From assembly GCA_002221445.1 (NCBI GenBank), contig NMUI01000069.1:1-34795 (forward strand): a DNA stretch of 34,795 bases. The letters run 5' to 3'. This DNA comes from Phenylobacterium zucineum. Lineage in GTDB: Bacteria; Pseudomonadota; Alphaproteobacteria; Caulobacterales; Caulobacteraceae. The notes beneath the pieces are model-generated. The model was not told where the DNA came from. It made no database searches and saw nothing but the letters and a program-made list of their open reading frames with translations. A program made the position numbers and the translations under genes. This document shows, piece after piece, positions 26,551 through 34,138 of the stretch (the first letter of the stretch is position 1; each line of letters opens with the position of its first letter).

Positions 26551-26581
26551 GGGGCTACATCGTAAGGTGTAGCCCCTTTTT
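26551..26581 (+). terminator. Rho-independent terminator ending the rightward island transcript
   Basis: GGGGCTACA-TCGTAAGG-TGTAGCCCC followed by TTTTT; 9-bp perfect stem. Confidence 0.9.
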
Positions 26582-26591
26582 CGTTGTCTGC

Positions 26592-26624
26592 TTTCCAATG
26601 CGTCAGAATTCGGCGCATTGGAAA
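26592..26624. repeat. 11-bp perfect inverted repeat, possible operator
   Basis: TTTCCAATGCG (26592-26602) and CGCATTGGAAA (26614-26624), 11-nt spacer, just before ATG 26635. Confidence 0.75.
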
Positions 26625-26634
26625 ACGTACACCT

Positions 26635-26904
26635 ATGCAAAAACTGAACAATCTAAACCGGGCACGCCTATCTGTTTCGCTGGGCGACGGATGGCGCAAC
26701 CATGCTCGAATGGTGCCAGTAGGCATTACGCCTATTGGCCTAGTCACTCGAAAAGGGCTAACTCAATCCTTGGGGGTTGACGCATCCGGCGATTATTGGG
26801 CATTCGGTACAGGTAGGCCCGAACTGTTGCCACGTCAAAAGGTGCAGGGGGCTTTGGCCTTACTTGCCACGGGTATGAACCCTAAAAATAATGAGAAACC
26901 GTAA
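26635..26904 (+). CDS. Small phage protein of unknown function
   Basis: MQKLNNLNRARLSVSLGDGWRNHARMVPVGITPIGLVTRKGLTQSLGVDASGDYWAFGTG...; separate from the upstream unit by a terminator. Confidence 0.6.
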   Translation: MQKLNNLNRARLSVSLGDGWRNHARMVPVGITPIGLVTRKGLTQSLGVDASGDYWAFGTGRPELLPRQKVQGALALLATGMNPKNNEKP

Positions 26905-27069
26905 TATTCACGCAAGAATCGCCTAAATTATTGGCATTTTGCTTACTTTTTAGGCATTTTGGTGTACTTTTGTAAGTTTCGCGTCAGAAATGCCAGTTCG
27001 CGTGCTTTCGGCCAAACACCCCCGTGGGAATTTTGGGATAAAAATTGGCAAATATCCTGGGAATTTTGC

Positions 27070-27438
27070 CTATGAGGGTTCCTCCGTTTTCGGTGCTTTC
27101 GGGAGCGGCGAGATGAAATCGTCAAAAAGCTTCAACGCCCGTGGTCTGAGGTTTTCGCACTCTGCATTGGTGTAGCACTCAGGCTCAAAGGCGATGCGGT
27201 ACTTGCCTTCACCAAGAGGCTCTTTGGTAACGCTGCCGCCAACGCGGCCATACCCACTCGGTCTGAATGTTTCTATGCGGCTCTCCGACTGAAAGCGGAT
27301 ACGCATGGTCGAAAGCATTGTCAAAGCCTTCTGTGCCGAGAACCACATCTTCTCGCACTGATCCGGTCCTTCACACACCACGCCCGCGCTGGCAGCGAAG
27401 CTAATCGACGCCAGGACTGCTGCAATTTTCTGTTTCAT
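27070..27438 (-). CDS. Predicted secreted protein
   Basis: Signal peptide-like N-terminus MKQKIAAVLASISFAASAGV, four Cys in the mature part, no recognised domain. Confidence 0.6.
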   Translation of the reverse strand: MKQKIAAVLASISFAASAGVVCEGPDQCEKMWFSAQKALTMLSTMRIRFQSESRIETFRPSGYGRVGGSVTKEPLGEGKYRIAFEPECYTNAECENLRPRALKLFDDFISPLPKAPKTEEPS

Positions 27439-27481
27439 GGCTAACCCTCCCTTTGTGAATCGAAGTATGCCCCACCAGGGG

Positions 27482-27907
27482 CTAAATGTTCCACCGTTCC
27501 TTGCGCTCGGCCATCATCACCTCCCAACGCCCGCCGCGCAGCGCAAGGTCCACCATCCCCCGGCCATCGTGGATGTACGTCATCAAGGCCGGTGGGGCCG
27601 CTCCAATCGTCCTACACGCCTTCGAAACGCGGCTCTGGTACACATAGCACCACCGCAGTGATTCGCGGTGCGCATGGGGCAATTTGGCAATGATCCGCTC
27701 GATCTGCTGGGCTTCGATGGGATCACAGGCTAGTCGATGCTCCCGTGGGTGCCACTGCCAAGCGTGGCTGCGGTAGTCCCTGAACATCGGAGACACCTTG
27801 GGCGACATCCCAGGCGTCACCCATCGCGCCCAGTTCAGCAGACGGTCATGCACCCACTTGTGGTGGTCGTACACCCTGCCAAAGTCAGGTAATTCTCTTT
27901 TTGCCAT
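27482..27907 (-). CDS. Putative late regulator (Q-like or sigma region 4-like)
   Basis: MAKRELPDFGRVYDHHKWVHDRLLNWARW...DPIEAQQIERIIAKLPHAHRESLRWCYVYQSRVSKACRTIGAAPPALMTYIHDGRGMV: LP..hRE.L.w.Y pattern as in region 4-like HTH; position at the end of the early operon. Confidence 0.45.
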   Translation of the reverse strand: MAKRELPDFGRVYDHHKWVHDRLLNWARWVTPGMSPKVSPMFRDYRSHAWQWHPREHRLACDPIEAQQIERIIAKLPHAHRESLRWCYVYQSRVSKACRTIGAAPPALMTYIHDGRGMVDLALRGGRWEVMMAERKERWNI

Positions 27908-28091
27908 TTTGCTTTTTGATTGTTTTGCCGTGCGCACCGAGGCTGGCGTCAGCGTTCACGCGCAGGGCAGTTGAAATGACGTACTGGATCGTTGGCCGCT
28001 GGCCGGTCTGCGTGAAGATGCTGCCCGCACCCTTCCAGGTGAATGCGTTGCCTGTGCTTTTGGCAGTTCCATCAGGCCACTTTTTGGGCAT
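27885..28091 (-). CDS. Small phage protein of unknown function
   Basis: MPKKWPDGTAKSTGNAFTWKGAGSIFTQTGQRPTIQYVISTALRVN...; overlaps both neighbours. Confidence 0.55.
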   Translation of the reverse strand: MPKKWPDGTAKSTGNAFTWKGAGSIFTQTGQRPTIQYVISTALRVNADASLGAHGKTIKKQNGKKRIT

Positions 28092-28245
28092 CTTCAATCG
28101 CCTTCCTCAACCACGCACTACCACCCAGCCGGTAGAACTCCACACGCAGCGAAGGCGTGAGGCTCACTGATGTAGACACCCGGTTCTCGCCGCTTTGCAG
28201 TCGGGGCCTGCCGGCGGGTTTGCGTTCACGCTTCTTGGGTTTCAT
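28072..28245 (-). CDS. Small basic protein, possibly ribbon-helix-helix-like
   Basis: MKPKKRERKPAGRPRLQSGENRVSTSVSLTPSLRVEFYRLGGSAWLRKAIEDAQKVA. Confidence 0.5.
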   Translation of the reverse strand: MKPKKRERKPAGRPRLQSGENRVSTSVSLTPSLRVEFYRLGGSAWLRKAIEDAQKVA

Positions 28246-29605
28246 GTCTGCCCTCCAAATACTTGAAAAATTCGTCTTGTTCGGCCTCTTTTTCGGCCAG
28301 CCCATCCAGCAGCGCACCGTCCACGATCCCGTTCTCTGCTGAGATGCGGAAGATGCGGACTGTTTCCTCCTGACCGCTGCGCACGATTCGTTTGTTCGCT
28401 TGGTCGTAAAGCTCAAAGCTGGCGGGTATGGCAAACCAGCAGATGGCCGAGAACTGGTGCTGCAACCCATCAACCCCGTGGCCTGCTGAACCAGGGTTCA
28501 AAAGCGCAAGCTCGACCTTCCCGGCCATTGCGGCTTCCATCCCCTCCTCGGTTGTGATGTCAACAGCCTCTGGGAATCGGGCTTTGATGCGATCAAAGTC
28601 GTGTGTGTACCAGTGGCACACCAGAAGTGGCCCATCGACCTCTTCGATGATCTCGGCCAGTTCATCCAGCTTTTCGTTGTGCATCACGCTCACACCCTCA
28701 TCGGTGAAGATCGCGCCCTGGCACATCTGGTGCGCCTTGCCTGACACCACCCCCTGGCTAGGTGCGTTGATGGTTATCGCGTCGATGTCCACGACTTGGT
28801 TGCGCATCAGGGTTCGGATCGCGGTGGCTACCTTGGCCGGGAGAGTCACCTTGCGGTCAACCACCACCGATCTCAGACCCAGGTCGGGTGCCACGGCAAA
28901 GTACAGGTCGCTGATGCGCTCATAGAGCTTCGATTCCATGCCCTGGCGCAGCTTCCACGAATAGACCTGACCCGTGTGCCTGTTGAGCTTTTTGGGTTCC
29001 AGGTAGTCAGCGCGAAAGCCCGTCAGCGTCTTGCCCAACCGCTGGCCCCCATCCAGGATGCCAACCGGCGCAAACAATTCATGCGCGGTCCCTGGTCGGG
29101 GCGACCCGGACATCAGCACGATGCGCGAGTCGGTCCTGCGGGCCATCGTGTTCATTGCCTTCCAGCCCACGCTGCCCTTGCGGCCACCTTTGCGCAGACG
29201 GGACGCCTCATCGAAGATGACCAGATCGAAATCCCAATCTTTCAGCCTGATCAGCTTCATCAGTTCTGGGAAGAAATCAAAGCTAACCGTCAGCACATCG
29301 AAATCGGACGCCAGGGCCGCTTTTCGCTCCTCGGGGCTACCCACATACACCGCGAAGCGCAAATGGCCGCTGAATGCCCAGTTCTTGGCCTCGTTGGGCC
29401 ATTGCTTGGCTACCCGCTTGGGTGCCACGACCAAAGTGCGACGAACCGAGAACTGGTCGTACATCAGGGAATTAGCCAGCGCGAGTGCCACGCCGGTCTT
29501 GCCCGCGCCAGCCTTGGCCGCTAGATACGCCCGTGGGGTGCGCTCCAAGAACGCAAGCGCATCGTGCTGGTATGGACGGAAGTCATGCAAATAGCGCACG
29601 GGCAT
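28226..29605 (-). CDS. SNF2/DEAD-like helicase
   Basis: FRPYQHDALAFLERTPRAYLAAKAGAGKTGVALALA (Q/Walker A), FDLVIFDEASRLR (DEAx), VLMSGSPRPG, C-terminal QANKRIVRSGQ motif VI. Confidence 0.9.
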   Translation of the reverse strand: MPVRYLHDFRPYQHDALAFLERTPRAYLAAKAGAGKTGVALALANSLMYDQFSVRRTLVVAPKRVAKQWPNEAKNWAFSGHLRFAVYVGSPEERKAALASDFDVLTVSFDFFPELMKLIRLKDWDFDLVIFDEASRLRKGGRKGSVGWKAMNTMARRTDSRIVLMSGSPRPGTAHELFAPVGILDGGQRLGKTLTGFRADYLEPKKLNRHTGQVYSWKLRQGMESKLYERISDLYFAVAPDLGLRSVVVDRKVTLPAKVATAIRTLMRNQVVDIDAITINAPSQGVVSGKAHQMCQGAIFTDEGVSVMHNEKLDELAEIIEEVDGPLLVCHWYTHDFDRIKARFPEAVDITTEEGMEAAMAGKVELALLNPGSAGHGVDGLQHQFSAICWFAIPASFELYDQANKRIVRSGQEETVRIFRISAENGIVDGALLDGLAEKEAEQDEFFKYLEGRHETQEA

Positions 29606-29849
29606 CCTCCACGGTATCGATGGCACGGACATCGACCCCAAGGCGTTTGAGTTCCTTGTGGACTTCAACCTGCCGTGGCCGTAATGACTTGCCGGGGGCC
29701 TTCAACTCCACAAAGACGATTCGGCCATCTGGGAAGAAGACGATCCGGTCAGGCACTCCGGTGTATCCGGGGCTGACCCATTTGAGTGCTAGACCCCCTG
29801 CCTTCTTGGCCGCTGCGGTCAGGGCCGCTTCAACGGTGACCTCACGCAT
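29583..29849 (-). CDS. VRR-NUC domain nuclease
   Basis: GVPDRIVFFPDGRIVFVELKAPGKSLRPRQVEVHKELKRLGVDVRAIDTVED typical VRR-NUC. Confidence 0.92.
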   Translation of the reverse strand: MREVTVEAALTAAAKKAGGLALKWVSPGYTGVPDRIVFFPDGRIVFVELKAPGKSLRPRQVEVHKELKRLGVDVRAIDTVEDARALFA

Positions 29850-30037
29850 GGCAACCCCCTCGGGTTACAAGGAACGAGGTTACAGGTACAAGTAGTCCGG
29901 TAGCGCCGCAGGAGCATATATTTTCAGCGGCTGCATATTTCTTTTTTCTTGTTTACTAACTCTATAACTTGTAACCTCATAACTTTTAAAGATAAAAAGA
30001 GTAGTAGCTAAGAGTGAAAACACCGAAAAACCGGCTA

Positions 30038-30073
30038 GGTTACAGCCGGGGTTACAGGCATGGTTACAGGGAC
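30038..30073 (+). repeat. Three 12-bp direct repeats GGTTACAGNNNN (iteron-like)
   Basis: GGTTACAGCCGG GGTTACAGGCAT GGTTACAGGGAC; further copies at 29863-29869 and 29879-29886, and one inverted at 29970-29976. Confidence 0.8.
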
Positions 30074-30085
30074 GGAATTTCAGGC

Positions 30086-32836
30086 TCATTGCAGGAAATC
30101 CTCCGTTGCCGTGTCGGTAGTGCGATCCAAAATGGCCCGCAGATGGGCAAAATTGTCCGAACTGTCGGTTACAACAAGTCCCGGCACCCCGTCCCTAATC
30201 CAAACGCGGTGCGCTGAACCGCGCCACTTAACGACCTGAACGACCTGCTTGAAACCCTGGTTTTCAAGAAATTTGCGCATCCTGCTGGTCAGCAACGACA
30301 CCGGCTGGGACTGTTCGGCCAGTGCTTTGGACAGGCAACCGCTGCTCAAAACGTCCTTTGAAACGCCATAGGCCCCGTTGTCGATATAAAACTTTGCGTA
30401 CCCTTCCGCATCGTCCAGATCGCCAGCGGCCACCATGTCCCGCTTAAATTGGGTCTGTGGTGCCCTGCCGGCTGGATCGAACTTGGACACATCGATTGCC
30501 TCAAAGAAGGCCCGAACCGCTTCCGGGTTGTCATTCACCACGTTGTGCAGGGCCACCCAGTAGTCACGGGGATCAGCAAACCCCAACGCCTTGATGGCAT
30601 CGTGGAATTCCCCGATCTGACGCCACGGGGTCGCCACGGCAAAGAACCGGCGATCCTCATCGTTCAGGGGCAGTGCGTCCGAATGGTTGGTGAACGCGAT
30701 GTAGTTGACGGTATTGATCTCGGTAACCGAGGCCCTGCCCTTGCGGTGGACCTCGATGCGCGAGTTGGCAATCAGGGGTTTTAGCTTGTTGTAGACATCG
30801 TGCCGGTTGTGGCCTTGCAGCTTGATCTCTTCCAGCAGAACCACACAGCGGTTCGCAGCCCAATCGTTGAAAGCCGAGTTGCTCAGAGTCTCAGGGCCGA
30901 CATCCCCTACGTTCTTGGCCCCCATCGCGCTACGAAGCATATTTCCGATGACGCTCTTGCCATCCCCCTCCACGCCTTTGATCAGGCACGCCCACATGAC
31001 CTTACGGCCAGGGTTCTTCACAACCCACGCAGCCCATTGCAGGAAGATGTCCCTGGCCTCTTTGTCGCTGAACACCAGATCGAAGTGGCGCATCAGCACC
31101 GCATCAGCGGCTGGGTCTGGGATGGACAGGGGCACCAGTTCTGGCTGGTACACATTTGCGTAGTCGCGGCCATCGAGCGTGAAGGTGTCACCCACCGTTG
31201 GCAGGTACATGGTTTCGCTCACAATTGGTATCTGCCAGATGTCGCAGGCCACCTTGGCCGCGCTGGGCACATTGCCGTTTTCATCGGGGGGCATGTACCG
31301 GCAGTGCGCTGCATCGAAGGCATCGCGGGTGATGGTGTCTTTGCTGTTGAGGTTGAAGAACTTCGCCTGGGAGGTGACGTAGCACCATGAGCGGACCCAC
31401 TCAGGCCCAGCCCCCAGGCCGGTGATCGCCCGGTTGCGCTCCCGCGCCAGCATTTCCTTGACGGCCTTGATCGACGGGTTCACGCCCGTGATCTCCCGCA
31501 AGCGGTTACGGAAAGCCGGGACCAGAATGTCGATGGCGAGGGTGTCGATAGCCGGGTCTACCTTCACCCGCTGGCAGATGGCGCGGATAGCGGCTTCGTC
31601 TGCCGCGGCTGCGATCTCGGCCTTGTAGGCATCCTTCACGCTGATCGTCTGCGCCTTGATCTCAGGTAGATCATTCACGAATTCTTTCATCGCGATCTGG
31701 CTGGGGCGCGAGTTGACATCAACCAACTCAAAGGCGTCGATGCCAACGTCCAGGTGGCCGAATTTGTAGTGGCGTACCAAGTCCCACTTGTTGGCTGCGC
31801 GGCCACCAAAGGGGTCGCTGCTGGACGTATTGAAGATGCCTTGCCGGTTGTCGGTGATACCGGCACCCTCGGTGGCTCCACTGCCACTGAGCAACCAAGT
31901 CAGGCGCGTGTCGGTCACAAACTCAAAGACCTCGGCCAGCCACTTCTCAATGACCTCCTCGATCTCATAGGTGCGGCAGAACAGACCGATCAGGTTGTCC
32001 TTCTCCCGTGGGTCCACCATCTCCGAGCGTGACTTGCGTTCGGTCTTGGCACGCAGCAGGATGGCCGGCTCGATGACCAGATCGACCTCATCTCCCAGCA
32101 TGCCAACGCACAACCCTGAGCGCACGGGCACGGGGTCTTGCACACCGTTCACGAAGACGGGTGCAGCGGTGTAGTTGGGCTGGACGGTGCGGAAGACCGT
32201 GACATCGATGGGCAGGTTCTTGGACTTGACCCAGGCGTCCAGGTCTTCGCCGAGGTGGGGCTTACTGAGCCAGAACGCAACGTGCGCTTTGAGGATGCCT
32301 GCGTTGTCGGGGTGCCCTGCGCCACTGGACAGTTGCCAGTGGAAAGTGATGCCCTGGAAGCATGCGGGCAGCGTGCGCTCGATGTACTGGTTGATCGCGT
32401 TCTCTGGATCGGCAACCGGATCAATGCCCTCGGGCTGGTAGCGGTCAATATCGATGTAGAAGAAGTGCAGTGCCTGATCCTTGAAGAAGGTCAGCCGGCG
32501 CAGGGTGAAACCCTCCTTTGGCACCACCAGCGACTTGCCGCGCTTACGGTCTTGCTCGATCTCCTGCGGGTAGAGTTCCTTCGCCTTCGCGTGCCCAATG
32601 AACCGGCCACGAATCAGGCACGAATTGCGCTCTGGTTCCAATTCGGTCAGCAGGATCGAGAGGTCATTGATGCCCTCGACGTAACGCTCCTGAACGGATA
32701 CCTGCTGCGCACGCTCATAGCCTTGGGGCTTGCCGGTTGCACTGTCCCAGACCTTCGTGAGCCTGGGGCCTGCGGAGGTGAGGATCGTTAGACTATCCCC
32801 ACCAGTTCTGGTGGTATTTAGCTGCGGCATCATCAC
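30086..32836 (-). CDS. Phage primase-helicase (D5/DUF5906-like SF3 helicase)
   Basis: 916-aa ORF with KGVEGDGKSVIGNMLRSAMG Walker A, RCVVLLEEI Walker B and TNHSDALPLNDEDRRFF SF3 motif C. Confidence 0.88.
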   Translation of the reverse strand: MMMPQLNTTRTGGDSLTILTSAGPRLTKVWDSATGKPQGYERAQQVSVQERYVEGINDLSILLTELEPERNSCLIRGRFIGHAKAKELYPQEIEQDRKRGKSLVVPKEGFTLRRLTFFKDQALHFFYIDIDRYQPEGIDPVADPENAINQYIERTLPACFQGITFHWQLSSGAGHPDNAGILKAHVAFWLSKPHLGEDLDAWVKSKNLPIDVTVFRTVQPNYTAAPVFVNGVQDPVPVRSGLCVGMLGDEVDLVIEPAILLRAKTERKSRSEMVDPREKDNLIGLFCRTYEIEEVIEKWLAEVFEFVTDTRLTWLLSGSGATEGAGITDNRQGIFNTSSSDPFGGRAANKWDLVRHYKFGHLDVGIDAFELVDVNSRPSQIAMKEFVNDLPEIKAQTISVKDAYKAEIAAAADEAAIRAICQRVKVDPAIDTLAIDILVPAFRNRLREITGVNPSIKAVKEMLARERNRAITGLGAGPEWVRSWCYVTSQAKFFNLNSKDTITRDAFDAAHCRYMPPDENGNVPSAAKVACDIWQIPIVSETMYLPTVGDTFTLDGRDYANVYQPELVPLSIPDPAADAVLMRHFDLVFSDKEARDIFLQWAAWVVKNPGRKVMWACLIKGVEGDGKSVIGNMLRSAMGAKNVGDVGPETLSNSAFNDWAANRCVVLLEEIKLQGHNRHDVYNKLKPLIANSRIEVHRKGRASVTEINTVNYIAFTNHSDALPLNDEDRRFFAVATPWRQIGEFHDAIKALGFADPRDYWVALHNVVNDNPEAVRAFFEAIDVSKFDPAGRAPQTQFKRDMVAAGDLDDAEGYAKFYIDNGAYGVSKDVLSSGCLSKALAEQSQPVSLLTSRMRKFLENQGFKQVVQVVKWRGSAHRVWIRDGVPGLVVTDSSDNFAHLRAILDRTTDTATEDFLQ

Positions 32837-32843
32837 GCTACCG

Positions 32844-33089
32844 TTAAGCGGCGGATAGGGAGTCGAGTGCGCGTCGAACCGTATTCGGGCGCATCAAGGC
32901 AGAGGTCGGTATTCCAGTGATCGCCTTAATTCTGTCAACGTGACGCTCGGGGGCGTAGCCTTGACGCACCCACAGACCCACCGCTTGCTGCGAAACTTTT
33001 AGTTTTCGCGCCAGTTCCGCCTGGGAACCGACTCGGCTGACTGCCGCCTGAATGCCCGTTGTGACGGAAGTTGTCTTTACAAGATTCAC
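32844..33089 (-). CDS. Cro/YdaS-like HTH regulator
   Basis: GSQAELARKLKVSQQAVGLWVRQGYAPERHVDRIKAITGIPTSALMRP; GTG start with GGAG Shine-Dalgarno 8 nt upstream. Confidence 0.85.
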   Translation of the reverse strand: MNLVKTTSVTTGIQAAVSRVGSQAELARKLKVSQQAVGLWVRQGYAPERHVDRIKAITGIPTSALMRPNTVRRALDSLSAA

Positions 33090-33144
33090 AAGTATTACTC
33101 CATTTAAGTTTAACTACTTGCGAAAATTGTACTTGTGAATCTTG
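33080..33144. promoter_or_regulatory. 15-bp perfect inverted repeat, candidate repressor/Cro operators
   Basis: CAAGATTCACAAGTA (33080-33094) and TACTTGTGAATCTTG (33130-33144), 35-nt spacer. Confidence 0.8.
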
Positions 33145-33154
33145 ACTGTTACAA
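33126..33154 (-). promoter_or_regulatory. Leftward early promoter (PR-like)
   Basis: Minus strand TTGTAA (33154-33149), 17-nt spacer, TACAAT (33131-33126); spacer contains most of one arm of the inverted repeat. Confidence 0.7.
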
Positions 33155-33244
33155 CTTATTTCTTGGAAATAACACTATGGGTCTTACACTACCTATACAA
33201 GTAAAATGTTGTATTTGGGGGCAAGCACTCACAAGGACTAAACA

Positions 33245-33979
33245 ATGACCGAACAGACTTTCGCTGAACGGCTACTACAGCACAGGAGCAATCTCGGAAT
33301 CTCCCAAGAAGCGGTAGGCAGCATCCTGGGCGTGTCGTCACAAACCATATCAAACTGGGAAGCGGGCACGGCTCCGCGAAAATCCAGACTCGCCCAGGCA
33401 CTGACCTGGATGGCGTCAGGCTTGGTCCCGCCTGTAGAGCCTGCCAAGCTCCGTTCTGAAATCCTCAGTGCCGAAGAAATAAAAGAGGGGGAGGCTACAG
33501 AGCTAGGAAGGGAGCCTATCGTTATTGAGAAAGCTCGGCGTTTGGCTTCGTGGCAGAAGCGTCAAGACGAGGAAAAGCAGTTTGCCGAGGACGAACGGTC
33601 AGTCTTTAAACAAGCGATTCCAGACGCCCTAAAGCAGTACGTAGACCCGCCAGTCGTCACCTATCAAAACCTACGGCTACCCAGAGTGTATTTAAGCCCG
33701 AAGGTAAGCGTAACTATGGTGTTTCCACAAGTGCATCGGGGGCTTTTAAAGCATGCCGCCCTAGTGGTAGCCGCCCTGAAAACCTTAGACACCGAAGCCG
33801 GGCATCCTTGCAAATACTACGCCTTAATAATAGCTGGGGCTGACTCGGGAGAACAAGTCAGAGAGGCGTCTTTGACTACCGTTGCTGGCATTCTGGGGAT
33901 AGACATGTACTTTGTTCCCGACCCGTTAGGCGCGGCTGCGGTAGTTGCCGAGCTAGAAAACGCCGACCCCACGCTATAA
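33245..33979 (+). CDS. XRE-family repressor (cI position) with atypical C-terminal domain
   Basis: TFAERLLQHRSNLGISQEAVGSILGVSSQTISNWEAGTAPRKSRLAQAL HTH; divergent from the cro-like gene; no evident S24 Ser/Lys peptidase motifs. Confidence 0.8.
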   Translation: MTEQTFAERLLQHRSNLGISQEAVGSILGVSSQTISNWEAGTAPRKSRLAQALTWMASGLVPPVEPAKLRSEILSAEEIKEGEATELGREPIVIEKARRLASWQKRQDEEKQFAEDERSVFKQAIPDALKQYVDPPVVTYQNLRLPRVYLSPKVSVTMVFPQVHRGLLKHAALVVAALKTLDTEAGHPCKYYALIIAGADSGEQVREASLTTVAGILGIDMYFVPDPLGAAAVVAELENADPTL

Positions 33980-34002
33980 GTTCCATAGCAACCCAACCAC
34001 AT

Positions 34003-34026
34003 GCCGCCTACCCTGGCGGCTTTTTT
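34003..34026 (+). terminator. Rho-independent terminator downstream of the repressor gene
   Basis: GCCGCC-TACCCT-GGCGGC followed by TTTTTT. Confidence 0.88.
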
Positions 34027-34050
34027 ACGCCTACTTTATAAAGTTTATAA

Positions 34051-34111
34051 AAACTTGTTGCCTTAATTGCAATTCTTGTACTAGAATTTGCCTAACTTGA
34101 TAAACAAGTTT
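34051..34111. repeat. Inverted repeats in the KilA-N gene promoter region
   Basis: AAACTTGTT (34051-34059) / AACAAGTTT (34103-34111) enclosing AATTCT-TGTACT-AGAATT (34071-34088). Confidence 0.65.
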
Positions 34112-34138
34112 CGCAATCTACACAAGGATTCTGGGCAA

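Noticed and set aside
26943-27125. 60-aa minus-strand ORF in the convergent intergenic region
   Set aside because: Basic, low-complexity sequence covering the repeat region; overlaps the 3' end of the secreted protein gene; no support.
29880-30089. 69-aa minus-strand ORF MSLKFRPCNHACNPGCNLAGFSVFSLLATTLFIF...
   Set aside because: Its CNxxCNxxCN segment is a translation of the GGTTACAG repeats and the remainder is AT-rich; non-coding iteron-like DNA is more likely, although the start does overlap the primase stop.
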